64,000 bases of DNA, taken from positions 434,001 through 498,000 of the forward strand of contig NZ_CP082286.1 of the NCBI RefSeq assembly GCF_019880245.1, read 5' to 3'. Below are positions 35,713 to 44,887 of this stretch, piece by piece. The notes under the pieces were generated by a model. The model made no database searches and was not told where the DNA came from. It saw only the letters and a program-made list of their open reading frames with translations. Position 1 is the stretch's first letter; each line of letters opens with the position of its first letter. Made by a program: the position numbers and the translations under genes. The stretch is from Halobaculum roseum (GTDB lineage: Archaea > Halobacteriota > Halobacteria > Halobacteriales > Haloferacaceae).

Positions 35713-36462
35713 TTAGACTGCGACCTTGTCTGCGAGTTCGTCCGCGCGGTCGCGAAGCGACCGGACCGCACGGAGAGTCAGTTCATCGACGGACATCGAC
35801 CCGTCCGTCTCGATGTGGAAGACGAACGCGCCGGGAACGTCCTCGATATCCAGCTCCTTGCCGGGGTATCGGTTGGTGAGGTCGGAATCGAACTCCTCGG
35901 TGTGGACGAGCTCGCCGTCCTCGGTCTCGATGACGCCGCGGAGGATGTTCGGCTCCTCCTCGTCGAACTCGTCGGCGTCGCCGACGACGGTCACGCGCTG
36001 CAGGTGGCGGTAGCCAACGGCCACGCCGCCCTGGTGTTTCGCGTGTTCCTTGCCGGAGTCGAGCACCGCGTCGGCCTCGAACTCCAGGCGCTGTCCCTCC
36101 TTCAGCTCGATGATAGGGACGTTCTCGTCGGCGGGCTGGACGAGGTCGTCGGACGTCTCGATGTCGCCCGAGTACGCCGTCGCCGGCCCCTCGACGTCGA
36201 GCGCGAGGGTGACGGTGTCGCCGACCTCGTAGTCGTCGAGCGGCGTCGTCAGCGGGACGAGCCCCAGGCGGAGCCCGACCATCTCGTCGAACATCACCGA
36301 CGAGTTCTCGACGAACCGGACGGTGTCGATCGAGAACGTCGGGACTTCCGAGAGGATCGTCCGGCGCAGACCGTTCGCTACCGCGGGGGTGAGCCCGCGG
36401 ACGAGCAGCCGCGCGGATCGGTCGTCTCGGGTAACTACCTCGACGTCGAAGTCGTCCGCCAT
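35713..36462 (-). CDS. rpoD: RNA polymerase subunit D (Rpb3-like)
   Basis: A 249-residue alpha/Rpb3-like assembly subunit of archaeal RNA polymerase. The N-terminal half shows the assembly motif [18 protein letters not shown] and the [16 protein letters not shown] stretch. A large middle region has acidic character (DEFDEEEPN). The four-cysteine 3Fe-4S insertion of some archaeal subunits is absent, as in other haloarchaea. Stop and start are spaced three bases from uS11. Confidence 0.96.
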   Translation of the reverse strand: MADDFDVEVVTRDDRSARLLVRGLTPAVANGLRRTILSEVPTFSIDTVRFVENSSVMFDEMVGLRLGLVPLTTPLDDYEVGDTVTLALDVEGPATAYSGDIETSDDLVQPADENVPIIELKEGQRLEFEADAVLDSGKEHAKHQGGVAVGYRHLQRVTVVGDADEFDEEEPNILRGVIETEDGELVHTEEFDSDLTNRYPGKELDIEDVPGAFVFHIETDGSMSVDELTLRAVRSLRDRADELADKVAV

Positions 36463-36465
36463 GGG

Positions 36466-36861
36466 TTACAGGCGGTTCTTCTTGGGCGCACGAGTGCCGT
36501 CGTGCGGGATCGGGGTCACGTCCTCGATGCGACCGATCTCGATCCCGGCGCGGGCGAGCGCGCGGATGGTCGGCTGCGCGCCCGGCCCGGGGGACTTCTG
36601 GGCGTTTCCACCGGGACCGCGGATGCGGACGTGGACGCCCTCGATACCCTGCGCCTTGAGCTGCTCGGCGACGCCCTCGGCCATCTGCATGGCCGCGTAC
36701 GGCGACGCCTCGTCTCGGTTCTGCTTCACCACGGCGCCGCCCGAGGACTTGATCAGCGTCTCGGCCCCGGTGATGTCGGTCACCGTGATGAGGGTGTTGT
36801 TGAACGACGCGAACACGTTCGCGATCGCCCAGCGACTCTCGGTGTTCTCGGATTCGCTCAT
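36466..36861 (-). CDS. rps11: 30S ribosomal protein uS11
   Basis: A 131-residue S11 with the conserved [30 protein letters not shown] and [26 protein letters not shown] segments. Its ATG abuts the stop of the uS4 gene. Confidence 0.97.
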   Translation of the reverse strand: MSESENTESRWAIANVFASFNNTLITVTDITGAETLIKSSGGAVVKQNRDEASPYAAMQMAEGVAEQLKAQGIEGVHVRIRGPGGNAQKSPGPGAQPTIRALARAGIEIGRIEDVTPIPHDGTRAPKKNRL

Positions 36862-37386
36862 TTACTGACCCTCCGCGCGTTCGGGGTGGAGTTCGTCGGC
36901 GAGCGGGGAGATCTCGTCGAAGTCGACGAGGTCCTCCTCGACCGTCTCGACCTTGTACGACGGGCGCGTGACGCGGGCGTCCCCGACGACCACGTGGCCG
37001 TGGAGGATGAACTGCCGCGCCTGCTTCGTCGAGTTACCGACGCCGTTGCGGTACGCGACCGTCTGGAGCCGGCGTTCGAGCACGTCGGTCACGTCGAGCG
37101 ACAGGACGTCGGTGATGGCGTCCGTGTCGTCGAGGATCCCGAGGCGCTGGAGTCGCGCGACGAAGTCGGCGCCGGCCTCGTTGGCGGCCTCGACGTCGCC
37201 CTGCGACTCGCCGATGAGGCTCCGCGCCTCGCGGCGGTAGCGACGCAGCTCCGACTGCGCTCGCCACAGCTCCTCCTTGTTCTTCAGGCCGTAGCGGGAG
37301 AGCAGGTCCGACTCCTCGTCGATCCGCTCGCCCTGGTACGGGTGGTTCGGCGTCTCGTATCGCTTGGTGGAGGTCCCGGTGCTCAT
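36862..37386 (-). CDS. rps4: 30S ribosomal protein uS4
   Basis: A 174-residue S4, one of the primary 16S rRNA-binding proteins. It has the archaeal N-terminus (TPNHPYQGERIDEE), the S4 RNA-binding domain (ERRLQTVAYRNG, ARQFILHGHVVV) and an acidic C-terminus. The start overlaps the end of uS13 by four bases. Confidence 0.97.
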   Translation of the reverse strand: MSTGTSTKRYETPNHPYQGERIDEESDLLSRYGLKNKEELWRAQSELRRYRREARSLIGESQGDVEAANEAGADFVARLQRLGILDDTDAITDVLSLDVTDVLERRLQTVAYRNGVGNSTKQARQFILHGHVVVGDARVTRPSYKVETVEEDLVDFDEISPLADELHPERAEGQ

Positions 37387-37919
37387 TCGCCTTCATCCTC
37401 CGCGGCCGCTTCCTCCTCGGCCTGTTCTTCGCGGATCTCCTCGACGTTGACTCCGATGGTGCCCTCGGTCCGGCCCGTGGACTTGGTCCGCTGTCCGCGG
37501 ACCTTCTGCCCGCGCTTGTGGCGGACGCCCTTGTAGGAGTCGATCATCTTCATCCGGTTGATGTCGTGGCGGCGCTTCTCGTTGAGGTCAGAGCCCACGA
37601 TGTGGTCGGTCTCGCCGGTGAAGAAGTCCTTCTGCCGGTTGACCATCCACTCGGGCACGTGCTCCGAGAAGTTCTGGACGACGTCGACGACGGCGTCGAT
37701 GTCGTCCTGATCGAGTCGGCCGAACGTGGCGGTTCGGTCCACGCCGGCCTCCTCGGCCACCAGGCGCGCCGTGCGCTGGCCGATGCCTTTCATGTCGCTG
37801 AGGCTGCGCTCGACGGACTTCGTCCCGTCCAGGTCCGTCTGACCGATCCGGACGAAGTACTGGAGGTCCTCGTCGTCCTCCTCCGCGTCGGGCGCGTTCT
37901 CTGGTTCTTCTGCACTCAT
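37383..37919 (-). CDS. rps13: 30S ribosomal protein uS13
   Basis: A 178-residue S13 and first protein gene of the operon. The YFVRIGQTDLDGTKSVERSL start, KGIGQRTARLV helix-hairpin-helix and the C-terminal VRHKRGQKVRGQRTKSTGR motif are present. Acidic Glu/Asp-rich extensions at both ends are typical of halophiles. It lies 19 bp after tRNA-Ser(GCU). Confidence 0.97.
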   Translation of the reverse strand: MSAEEPENAPDAEEDDEDLQYFVRIGQTDLDGTKSVERSLSDMKGIGQRTARLVAEEAGVDRTATFGRLDQDDIDAVVDVVQNFSEHVPEWMVNRQKDFFTGETDHIVGSDLNEKRRHDINRMKMIDSYKGVRHKRGQKVRGQRTKSTGRTEGTIGVNVEEIREEQAEEEAAAEDEGE

Positions 37920-37938
37920 GTCTTGGGTGTGTGGTCAG

Positions 37939-38022
37939 CGTTGCGGCGGGGATTCGAACCCCGGAGGCTTGCGCCACTGAGTTAGCAACCCAGCGCCTTG
38001 GGCCAGGCTTGGCTACCGCAAC
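37939..38022 (-). tRNA. tRNA-Ser (anticodon GCU)
   Basis: Acceptor GTTGCGG/CCGCAAC with discriminator G. Anticodon stem CTGGG/CTCAG with loop TTGCTAA, giving GCT. Variable arm GGC-GCAA-GCC is identical to tRNA-Ser(UGA) at 874-955. T arm CGGGG-TTCGAAT-CCCCG. No intron. It leads the ribosomal operon and is probably cut from the same primary transcript. Confidence 0.97.
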
Positions 38023-38121
38023 ACCGTGTGCTGTGTTATCGTCGCCTCGCGAGCCGCCGCGGCTCCGGACTCGGGACCCGATGCCCCTACAGTGTCTGCG
38101 TTCGGTGTAACTCGGAGCCCG

Positions 38122-38130
38122 CACTTAAGC
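38122..38130 (-). promoter_or_regulatory. TATA-like element of the tRNA-Ser/ribosomal operon
   Basis: GCTTAAGTG on the minus strand is the only clear AT-rich core in the about 200 bp upstream. Start would fall near 38100, giving a leader of about 75 nt before tRNA-Ser(GCU). Confidence 0.45.
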
Positions 38131-38224
38131 ATCACGAAACCCCCGGTCGCCGTGCGAGGGCGTCACGACCGTGTGAACGACCGGCACGGGCCGGTCCGGT
38201 CGGCCCCGGCGACGCCCGGACGGG

Positions 38225-39760
38225 TCAGTTCGTCTCGGCGAACTCGAAGCGCGCCCCGCCCGACTCGGCGTCGGTCAGCGAGACCGTCCAGCCGTGCGCC
38301 TCGGCGATGGTCCGGACGATGTTCAGCCCGAAGCCGGTGCCGTCATCGCGTGTGGAGAACCCGTGGTCGAACGCCTCCTCGCGGTGCTCCGGCGGGACCC
38401 CCGGGCCGTCGTCGGCGACGGCGAACCCTCCGGGGATCGACTCCACGACGACGTGGACGTCCCCGCCGCCGTGTTCGACCGCGTTGCGAAAGAGGTTCTC
38501 CAGGAGTTGGAGCAGCCGGCTCTCGTCGGCCGTGACGGTGGGCGCCCCCGACGCGTCGAGGGTCGCCTCGCCGGTGTCGACCGTGGCCCACGCTTCCCGC
38601 GCGGCCGCCGTCAGGTCGACCGGTTCCGGGTCCTCGACGGCGGTCCCCGTCTGCGCCATCGTCAGCACGTCGGAGACGATCCGTTCCATCCGTTCGTGGG
38701 CGTTCCGCGCCTTCACTAGGTGCTCGCTGTCGCACTCCTCGGCGGCCAACTCCGTCTGGCCCTTCGCGATCGCCAGCGGGTTGCGGAGGTCGTGGCTCAC
38801 GATCGCCGCGAACTCCTCCAGCCGGTCGTTCTGCCGGCGCAGGTTCTCCTCGACGACCTGCCGCTCCAGCGCCGCCGACACCCACTCGGCCATCAGCTCG
38901 ACGGTCGTCACCTCCCACTCCCTGAACGGCTCCTCGCGCGCGTCGCGGTCGTAGAAGCAGAAGGTCCCGTACACCGATCCGTTCACCCGGACCGGCACGC
39001 CGAGGTAACAGGAGATCCCCCAGTCTGTGTAGCCCGCGCGTTCGGCCAGGTCCGGCTCCTCGCCCACGTCGCTGAGCGCGAGCGACTCCTCGGTGACGAC
39101 GACCCGCTCACAGTTGGTCGTCGACAGGTCGACCTCGTCGCCGGCGACGACGCTGTCGTCGGGGGCGTGGACGACCTCGAAGACGTACCGGTCGTCGCGG
39201 ATCCGCGAGAGGGTCCCGTACTCGGTGCCCAGCATCTCGGCGCCGATCCGCAGGAGCCGCGACACCCGGTCCTCGAAGGAGAGGTCGGCGTCGGCGATGG
39301 TCGCGGTGACCCCGCGCAGCACTTCACCCCGTGCCCGCAGGTCCTCGCGTCTGACCCGCTGCTCGGTGACGTCGCGGAAGAACACCGAGAGTCCGGACTC
39401 GGAGGGGTACGCCCGGATCTCGAACCACGTATCGAGCGGCTCGTAGTACTCCTCGAACTCCGTCGGCTCCTGGCTCTCCATCGCCTCGTGGTACCGGTCG
39501 TAGATCTCGGTTCCGACCGCCTCCGGCACCACCTCCCAGACGTTCCGACCGACGATCTCCTCCGTCGAGAGATCCACGCCCGCCGCCTCGGAGACGATCC
39601 GACGGGCCCGCTCGTTGAGGTACGTCGTGTTCCACTCGTCGTCGTACGCGTGGAACCCGTCGGTCATCCGGTCGAGGAGAGCGGGGTCGATCACCTCCTC
39701 CGTGCCCCATCCGCCCGGTGTCACATCCGGTTCGGTTCGCTCCCCGGAATCTCCCATCAC
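38225..39760 (-). CDS. PAS-GAF sensor histidine kinase
   Basis: A 511-residue soluble kinase. A PAS domain spans about residues 25-140 (DGFHAYDDEWNTTYLNERARRI, VFFRDVTEQR). A GAF domain follows at about 160-305 (YLGVPVRVNGSVYGTFCFYD). The HisKA H-box VSHDLRNPL is near 335, and the HATPase has N-box LLENLFRNAVEHGGG, DDGPGVP and GTGFGLNIV. Two adjacent ATGs (39760, 39757) are possible starts. It reads away from the ribosomal operon with no adjacent response regulator. A soluble signal sensed by PAS or GAF is likely. Confidence 0.93.
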   Translation of the reverse strand: MMGDSGERTEPDVTPGGWGTEEVIDPALLDRMTDGFHAYDDEWNTTYLNERARRIVSEAAGVDLSTEEIVGRNVWEVVPEAVGTEIYDRYHEAMESQEPTEFEEYYEPLDTWFEIRAYPSESGLSVFFRDVTEQRVRREDLRARGEVLRGVTATIADADLSFEDRVSRLLRIGAEMLGTEYGTLSRIRDDRYVFEVVHAPDDSVVAGDEVDLSTTNCERVVVTEESLALSDVGEEPDLAERAGYTDWGISCYLGVPVRVNGSVYGTFCFYDRDAREEPFREWEVTTVELMAEWVSAALERQVVEENLRRQNDRLEEFAAIVSHDLRNPLAIAKGQTELAAEECDSEHLVKARNAHERMERIVSDVLTMAQTGTAVEDPEPVDLTAAAREAWATVDTGEATLDASGAPTVTADESRLLQLLENLFRNAVEHGGGDVHVVVESIPGGFAVADDGPGVPPEHREEAFDHGFSTRDDGTGFGLNIVRTIAEAHGWTVSLTDAESGGARFEFAETN

Positions 39761-39835
39761 TGTATGGCGTCGGTCTACGGACTAAAGGTGTTCGCTGTCG
39801 GGTGCCGCCAACGTCCACCGCCCGCGACGGCACCG

Positions 39836-41305
39836 TCAGTTATCGGGCCAGCGCTCGATGTACACCGTCTCGTCGGTGTAGAAGCGCACCGCGTCGTCGC
39901 CCTGGGCGTGGAGGTCGCCGAAGAACGAGTCCTTGTCGCCGCCGAAGTGGAAGAACGCCATCGCGGCGGCGGTGCCGACGTTGACGCCGACGTTGCCGGC
40001 GTCGATCTCCAGGCGGAACCGCCGCGCCTCGCCGCCGTCGCTGGTGAACAGCGACGCGGCGTTGCCGAACTGCGAGCGGTTCACCAGCGAGAGGGCGTCG
40101 TCGAAGTCCTCCGCGCGGATCAGCGCCAGCACCGGGCCGAAGATCTCCTCGCGGGCGATCGTCGCGTCGGGGTCCACGTCGCCGAAGACGGTCGCCCCGA
40201 GGTGATACCCCGACTCGGGCACGTCCTGCTCGCGACCGTCGAGCAGCACCTCCGCGCCCTCCTCGACGCCGGTCTCGACGTACTCCAGCACGGACTCGCG
40301 ATGCGGGCCGGACACGAGCGGACCCATGTCGGTCCCCTCCTCCAGGCCGGGACCGATCTCCATCGACTCGGCCTCCTCGACCAGTCGCTCGGCGAACTCG
40401 TCGTACACCTCGTCCTCCACAACAGCGACGGGATTTGCGAGACAGCGCTGGCCGGCGTTGGCGAACGCGGACGAACAGGTCTGCTCGGCCGCGAACTGCA
40501 GGTCCGCGTTCGCGCTCACGACGACGTGGTTCTTCGCGCCGCCCTGCGCCTGCACGCGCTTGCCGGCGCCGGCTGCCGTCTCGTAGACGTGCTTCGCGAT
40601 CGGCGTCGACCCCACGAACGAGACCGCCTCGATCCCGTCGTGGGTGATGAGGCGGTTCACCGTGTCGGGGCCGCCGTGGACGACGTTGACGACGCCGTCG
40701 GGGAAGCCCGCCTCGTCGACGAGGCTGGCGATCCGATTCGCCGTGAACGGGTCGCGCTCGCTCGGCTTGAGGACGAACGTGTTGCCCGTCGCGACCGCGT
40801 ACGGCAGGAACCACAGCGGGATCATCGCGGGGAAGTTGAACGGCGTCACCGCCACCACGGTGCCGAGCGGCTGTCGGACGGCCGTCTCGTCGATGTCCGG
40901 CGCCGCGTGCGGGAGGTGGCCCGCCTGCATCATGGTCGGGATGCCGCAGGCGACCTCGACGTTCTCGATCCCCCGCCGTATCTCGCCCATCGCCTCCGCC
41001 TTCGTCTTGCCGTGCTCGGTGACGAGCACCTCCGCGAGCGACTCCTGGTGCTCCTCGAGGAGCGCCTTCAGTCGGAACAGCGGCTGGATCCGCTCCTCGA
41101 CGGCCGTCGTCGACCACTCCTCGAACGCCTCGTTCGCCAGCGCGACCGCCTCGTCCTCGTCGTCGGCCGACGAGAACGCGACCGATCCGACCCGCTCGCC
41201 GGTCGCGGGGTTTTCAACGTCCAACGACTCGCCGCCGGTCGCCTCGCGCCACTCGCCGCCGACGTAGTTGTGAGCCACTTCGCCGTCCCCGATAGGGCCT
41301 ACCAT
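39836..41305 (-). CDS. mmsA: methylmalonate-semialdehyde dehydrogenase (CoA-acylating)
   Basis: A 489-residue aldehyde dehydrogenase that oxidises methylmalonate semialdehyde (or malonate semialdehyde) with CoA and NAD to propionyl-CoA (or acetyl-CoA). It acts in valine and propanoate metabolism. Catalytic Cys288 lies in NAGQRC. The general-base Glu of ordinary aldehyde dehydrogenases is replaced in the GGAKNH segment (255-260), the diagnostic feature of this CoA-acylating subfamily. The NAD site has TPFNFPAMIPLW (154-165). It is not in an obvious operon; the GluRS gene ends 107 bp away. Confidence 0.9.
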   Translation of the reverse strand: MVGPIGDGEVAHNYVGGEWREATGGESLDVENPATGERVGSVAFSSADDEDEAVALANEAFEEWSTTAVEERIQPLFRLKALLEEHQESLAEVLVTEHGKTKAEAMGEIRRGIENVEVACGIPTMMQAGHLPHAAPDIDETAVRQPLGTVVAVTPFNFPAMIPLWFLPYAVATGNTFVLKPSERDPFTANRIASLVDEAGFPDGVVNVVHGGPDTVNRLITHDGIEAVSFVGSTPIAKHVYETAAGAGKRVQAQGGAKNHVVVSANADLQFAAEQTCSSAFANAGQRCLANPVAVVEDEVYDEFAERLVEEAESMEIGPGLEEGTDMGPLVSGPHRESVLEYVETGVEEGAEVLLDGREQDVPESGYHLGATVFGDVDPDATIAREEIFGPVLALIRAEDFDDALSLVNRSQFGNAASLFTSDGGEARRFRLEIDAGNVGVNVGTAAAMAFFHFGGDKDSFFGDLHAQGDDAVRFYTDETVYIERWPDN

Positions 41306-41412
41306 GACGATCGATCACGCACCTCGCGGGAAAGAGCTACCGTTGCCGGTAGTGTTGTGCGGGATCTCGGTCGGGGGACGGGAACCGAACAGGGCGGGGA
41401 CTGATTCGCCAG

Positions 41413-43206
41413 TTACGGGTGCGCGTAAAAGGCGAGGTACTCGCCGGCGTCGGCCTCCTCGGCGTCCCCCGGGGCGGCGTCGAACCGGGCGAAGCCCACG
41501 CGCTCGAACTGCACCAGGTCGTCCACGTCGTAGTCCGCGTAGCCGGGCTCGGCGTAGCCGACCACGTCGCCGTCCATCGTTCGGAGTCGCACGCGGACGT
41601 GCTCGTCGTCGCCGGCGCCGACCCAGTGGACCACCGGGACGCCCTCCTCGCGCACGAGGTCGATGTCGGTGCCGACCCACGCGAGTTCGTCGCCGTCGCG
41701 GCGCAGACAGCCGAGCCCCTTGAGCCAGACGCGCTCGCCGTCGACCGGCACGTCCTCGGACTCAAGCAGCACGCCCTCGCTCGCGGGCACGTCGCGGTCG
41801 CCGCGGTCCTCGTGGTTGGGGTGCAACGGCGGGTGGCCCGCGTCGGGCACGTCGCCGGCGAGCGCCAGCTCCTCGACGGCGCCCGCGGGGAGCCGGTCGC
41901 GGTCGGTCGCGTCGGAGGCGTCGCCGTCGCGGACGAGGAACCGGCGGTCGGTGTCGTCGTCGATCAGGTCGCGGTTGTTCGCGTAGATGCTCGACATCGC
42001 CAGGTCGACGTTGCTCGTGGAGACGCCCAGCTCGACCATCGCGTCGACGATGGCCTGCCCCCGGATGCCGCGGCGCTTCACCGACGCCAGCGTCGGCGCG
42101 CGCGGGTCGTCCCAGCCGGTCAACTCGCCGGCGTCGACCTTCTCCTTGATCGTCGAGGTGGACATCGGCACGTCGTAGGCGTCGATCTGGACGTGCCCCC
42201 AGTGGACGACCTCGGGGTACTCCCAGTCGAAGTAGTCGTAGACGAACCGCTGGCGCTTGGCGGAGTCCTGGAGGTCGATGCCGCGGATGATGTGCGTGAC
42301 GCCCGTGAGGTGGTCGTCGATCCCCGACTGGAAGTCGAGCATCGGCCACGCGCGGTAGTCGGCCGCCTCCTCGCGCGGGTGGGGCGTGTCGACCATGCGG
42401 AAGGCGACGAAGTCGCGCAGCGCGGGGTTCTTGTGGTGGATGTCGGTCTTCACGCGGAGGACCATCTCGCCGTCCGAGTACTCGCCGTCGACCATCGCCT
42501 CGAACTCCTCGCGCACCGTCTCGACGGACTTGTCGCGGTGCTCACAGGCCTCGGCGTCGGCCTTCAGGCTCCGGAAGTGCTCGGCCGGGCACGAACAGGT
42601 GTATGCGCCGCCCTTCTCGATGAGTTCGCGCGCGTGGTCGTAGTACGTCTCGACGCGGTCGCTCGCCTTCAGCACCTCGTCGGGCTCGAAGCCGAGGTAG
42701 CCGATGGCGTCGAGGATCTGGTCGTAGGCGTCGAGATCCGGACGTTTTGTCTCGGGGTCGGTGTCGTCGAAGCGGCAGAGCATCCAGCCGTCGTAGATCT
42801 CCTTGTACGTCCCGATGACCGCGGGCATGCGCGCGGACCCGAGGTGCCACGGGCCGTTGGGGTTCGGCGCGAGGCGCATCCGGATCTCGTCGTACTCGTC
42901 GGCGTTCGGGAGGTCCGGGAGCACCTGGTCGTCCTCCTCGTCCTCGGCTTCCAGCTCCTCGACCAGTTCGGGCGCGAGTTCGAGCAGTCGCTCGCGGCGC
43001 TCGTCGTCGCTCATCCCCGAGACCTCAGCGACCACCGGCGCGACGACGCCGGGCACCTCGTCGCCGTGGGGTCGGAAGTCGGGGTTCTCCCCCATCAGCG
43101 GGCCCATGATGGCGCCCACCTCCGGGTCGGAGCCGTGCTTCAGGGCGTTGTAGAGCGCGTGTGTCTCCGCCTCGGCGCGCACGCGCTCCTCGAGATCGTC
43201 GTCCAT
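41413..43206 (-). CDS. gltX: glutamyl-tRNA synthetase (archaeal, probably non-discriminating)
   Basis: A 597-residue class I synthetase of the archaeal GlnRS-like type. An N-terminal region of about 100 residues precedes the catalytic core. The HIGH-type motif is PNPNGPWHLGSARMP, and the KMSKS equivalent is MSTSTIKEK. Cys-containing segments (SCPAEHF) sit in the acceptor-binding part. Archaea usually charge both tRNA-Glu and tRNA-Gln with this enzyme and then amidate Glu-tRNA-Gln (family knowledge, not shown here). The ATG at 43206 is chosen; the open frame upstream is non-coding. A 22-bp palindrome lies 41 bp upstream. Confidence 0.95.
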   Translation of the reverse strand: MDDDLEERVRAEAETHALYNALKHGSDPEVGAIMGPLMGENPDFRPHGDEVPGVVAPVVAEVSGMSDDERRERLLELAPELVEELEAEDEEDDQVLPDLPNADEYDEIRMRLAPNPNGPWHLGSARMPAVIGTYKEIYDGWMLCRFDDTDPETKRPDLDAYDQILDAIGYLGFEPDEVLKASDRVETYYDHARELIEKGGAYTCSCPAEHFRSLKADAEACEHRDKSVETVREEFEAMVDGEYSDGEMVLRVKTDIHHKNPALRDFVAFRMVDTPHPREEAADYRAWPMLDFQSGIDDHLTGVTHIIRGIDLQDSAKRQRFVYDYFDWEYPEVVHWGHVQIDAYDVPMSTSTIKEKVDAGELTGWDDPRAPTLASVKRRGIRGQAIVDAMVELGVSTSNVDLAMSSIYANNRDLIDDDTDRRFLVRDGDASDATDRDRLPAGAVEELALAGDVPDAGHPPLHPNHEDRGDRDVPASEGVLLESEDVPVDGERVWLKGLGCLRRDGDELAWVGTDIDLVREEGVPVVHWVGAGDDEHVRVRLRTMDGDVVGYAEPGYADYDVDDLVQFERVGFARFDAAPGDAEEADAGEYLAFYAHP

Positions 43207-43541
43207 TACGCCGGCGTTCTCCCCGCGCGCCCAAAACCGGTCCGGATCGGACCCGGATCCGGGTCCGAACCGCGACTCGCGTGCCCCGGGCTCGGGAGCG
43301 GTGAGAAACGGGTCGCGCCGGCGGGCCACCCCACCATGGGTCCGTTCCCGTCGACGCGACCGAGTGGTGTGCGTCGTGGCACACGCGGGTAGGGGCGTTC
43401 GAAGCCAGGGGACTCGCCGATATATGGGCGTCGACCGTTCACGTCGTTTCACGCCGGCGTCGACGTGCGAGCGACCGGTAGTCAACGCGTACCGCCGCCG
43501 CCCACACCGGGTTTCATGTGCTCGCGAGTGGACTCCCGGCC
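43207..43541. other. 335-bp divergent intergenic region (gltX / maoC-like)
   Basis: No gene seen. It contains the 22-bp palindrome at 43247-43268, close to the gltX start, and a TATA-like GATATATG at 43419-43426. The latter reads acceptably in either direction and would give a leader of about 90 nt for the MaoC gene or about 190 nt for gltX. Confidence 0.5.
43247..43268. promoter_or_regulatory. 22-bp perfect palindrome upstream of gltX
   Basis: A perfect inverted repeat centred on GGATCC. The left arm reads TCGGACCCGGA and the right arm mirrors it. It lies 41-62 bp before the gltX ATG, where it could act as an operator or form a hairpin in the leader RNA. Confidence 0.5.
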
Positions 43542-43988
43542 ATGCCAGTCTACTACGAGGACGTCGAGGTCGGCGATGTCGAGACGCACGGCGACTACGA
43601 GGTGACCCGCGAGGAGGTGCTGTCGTTCGCCGAGCGGTACGACCCGCAGTGGTTCCACACCGACCCCGACCGGGCGGCCGAGGAGTCGCCCTACGGCGGC
43701 CTCATCGCCTCCGGGTGGCACACCGCCGCGATGACGATGCGCCTGCTCGTGGAGGGGACGCTCGCCGAGGCCGCGACCGTCGGCGCGAAGGGCGTCGACG
43801 AGCTCCGGTGGCCGACGCCGGTGCGGCCGGGCGACACCCTCCGGATCGAGAACGAGGTGCTGGAGAAGGTGCCAGAACGCCCGGAACGGGGGGTGATCCG
43901 GGCGCGAACGCGGACGTACAACGGGGACGACGAGGCCGTGTTCTCGATGATCGGGAACGTGATGTACCTCCGGCGAGGCGACGACTAG
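43542..43988 (+). CDS. MaoC-like hot-dog dehydratase
   Basis: A 148-residue hot-dog-fold protein of the MaoC / (R)-specific enoyl-CoA hydratase type. The hydratase signature FAERYDPQWFHTDPD (residues about 28-42) with catalytic Asp and His, followed by YGGLIASGWHTAAM, is intact. It probably hydrates a short-chain enoyl-CoA, in polyhydroxyalkanoate or fatty-acid metabolism, but the substrate is not shown. An ATG eight codons upstream is in frame; MPVYYED is preferred because it matches the family N-terminus. Confidence 0.88.
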   Translation: MPVYYEDVEVGDVETHGDYEVTREEVLSFAERYDPQWFHTDPDRAAEESPYGGLIASGWHTAAMTMRLLVEGTLAEAATVGAKGVDELRWPTPVRPGDTLRIENEVLEKVPERPERGVIRARTRTYNGDDEAVFSMIGNVMYLRRGDD

Positions 43989-44050
43989 GCCGCGATTACC
44001 GCCGGATGGGGCCCGATGGGTCGGACGACTCGTCGTCGTCGGGGGCGACC

Positions 44051-44887
44051 TCAGCGCGCCCGCGGTTCGTCGTCGCGCTCGCGGTCGCCGTGGTCGGCGT
44101 GCTCCATGAGGTCGGTCGCCCGCCGGAACACGCCCGTCAGCGTCGTCACCTCCTTGCTCGTCGGGTGCGCGCGGCCGACGAGCCGGCGGATCAGCCGCTC
44201 GCTGCGCTCGCGCTTGTGGTCGCGCGACTCGGCCTCGTCGAGGAACGCGCCGAACTGTTCGTAGAAGCGTTCGATCTCCGGCTCGGCGGCGCGCTCGTGT
44301 TCCACGTCCGGAAGCTGGTACTCGTCGAGGAACAGCGAACGGAGCTCGTACAGCGTCACCGTCGCCGCCTGCCCGAGGTTCATCACCGGGTAGTCGGGGT
44401 TGGCGGGGACGGAGATGACCTCGTCCAGTCGCGCCAACTCCTCGTTGTTCAGCCCGGTCCCCTCGCGACCGAACACCAGCGCCGTGTCCGTGTCGACGGT
44501 CGAAAGCGACTCGCGGAGCTCGGTGGGCGTCTTGAACGGGAACCGGACGTGTCTGCGGGCGTCCTCGCCGGTGATCGCGGTGGTGCCGACGGTGTGATAG
44601 TCCTCGACGATCTCGTCGAGGGTCACCGTGTCCGCGTTCGGGAGCACGTCCTCGCGGGCGTGGCCCGCGAAGCCGTACGCCTCGCTGTCGCGATCGATCT
44701 CCGGCGGGTCGACCAGCTTCAGGTCGGCGAGGCCGAAGTTCTTCATCGCCCGCGCGATGGTGCCGACGTTGCCCGGCGTCTCCGGCTCGACCACGACGAC
44801 GACGAACTCGCGGTCGGCATGCGCCGAGTCTCCGGCGGTGGCCACGGTCGCGTCGTCGCCGTCGGCGGCGCCCGTGTCGTCGCTCAT
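44051..44887 (-). CDS. TrmJ-like tRNA 2'-O-methyltransferase (SPOUT)
   Basis: A 278-residue SPOUT-fold RNA methyltransferase. The knotted SAM site is visible: VEPETPGNVGTIARAMKNFG near residue 33, ALVFGREGTGLNNEEL near 140 and PVMNLGQAATVTLYEL near 166. This is the TrmJ branch, which methylates the 2'-hydroxyl of tRNA position 32. A C-terminal helical extension of about 80 residues, also typical, follows. The start overlaps the end of the upstream cysteine-cluster gene by four bases, so they are translated together. Confidence 0.88.
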   Translation of the reverse strand: MSDDTGAADGDDATVATAGDSAHADREFVVVVVEPETPGNVGTIARAMKNFGLADLKLVDPPEIDRDSEAYGFAGHAREDVLPNADTVTLDEIVEDYHTVGTTAITGEDARRHVRFPFKTPTELRESLSTVDTDTALVFGREGTGLNNEELARLDEVISVPANPDYPVMNLGQAATVTLYELRSLFLDEYQLPDVEHERAAEPEIERFYEQFGAFLDEAESRDHKRERSERLIRRLVGRAHPTSKEVTTLTGVFRRATDLMEHADHGDRERDDEPRAR

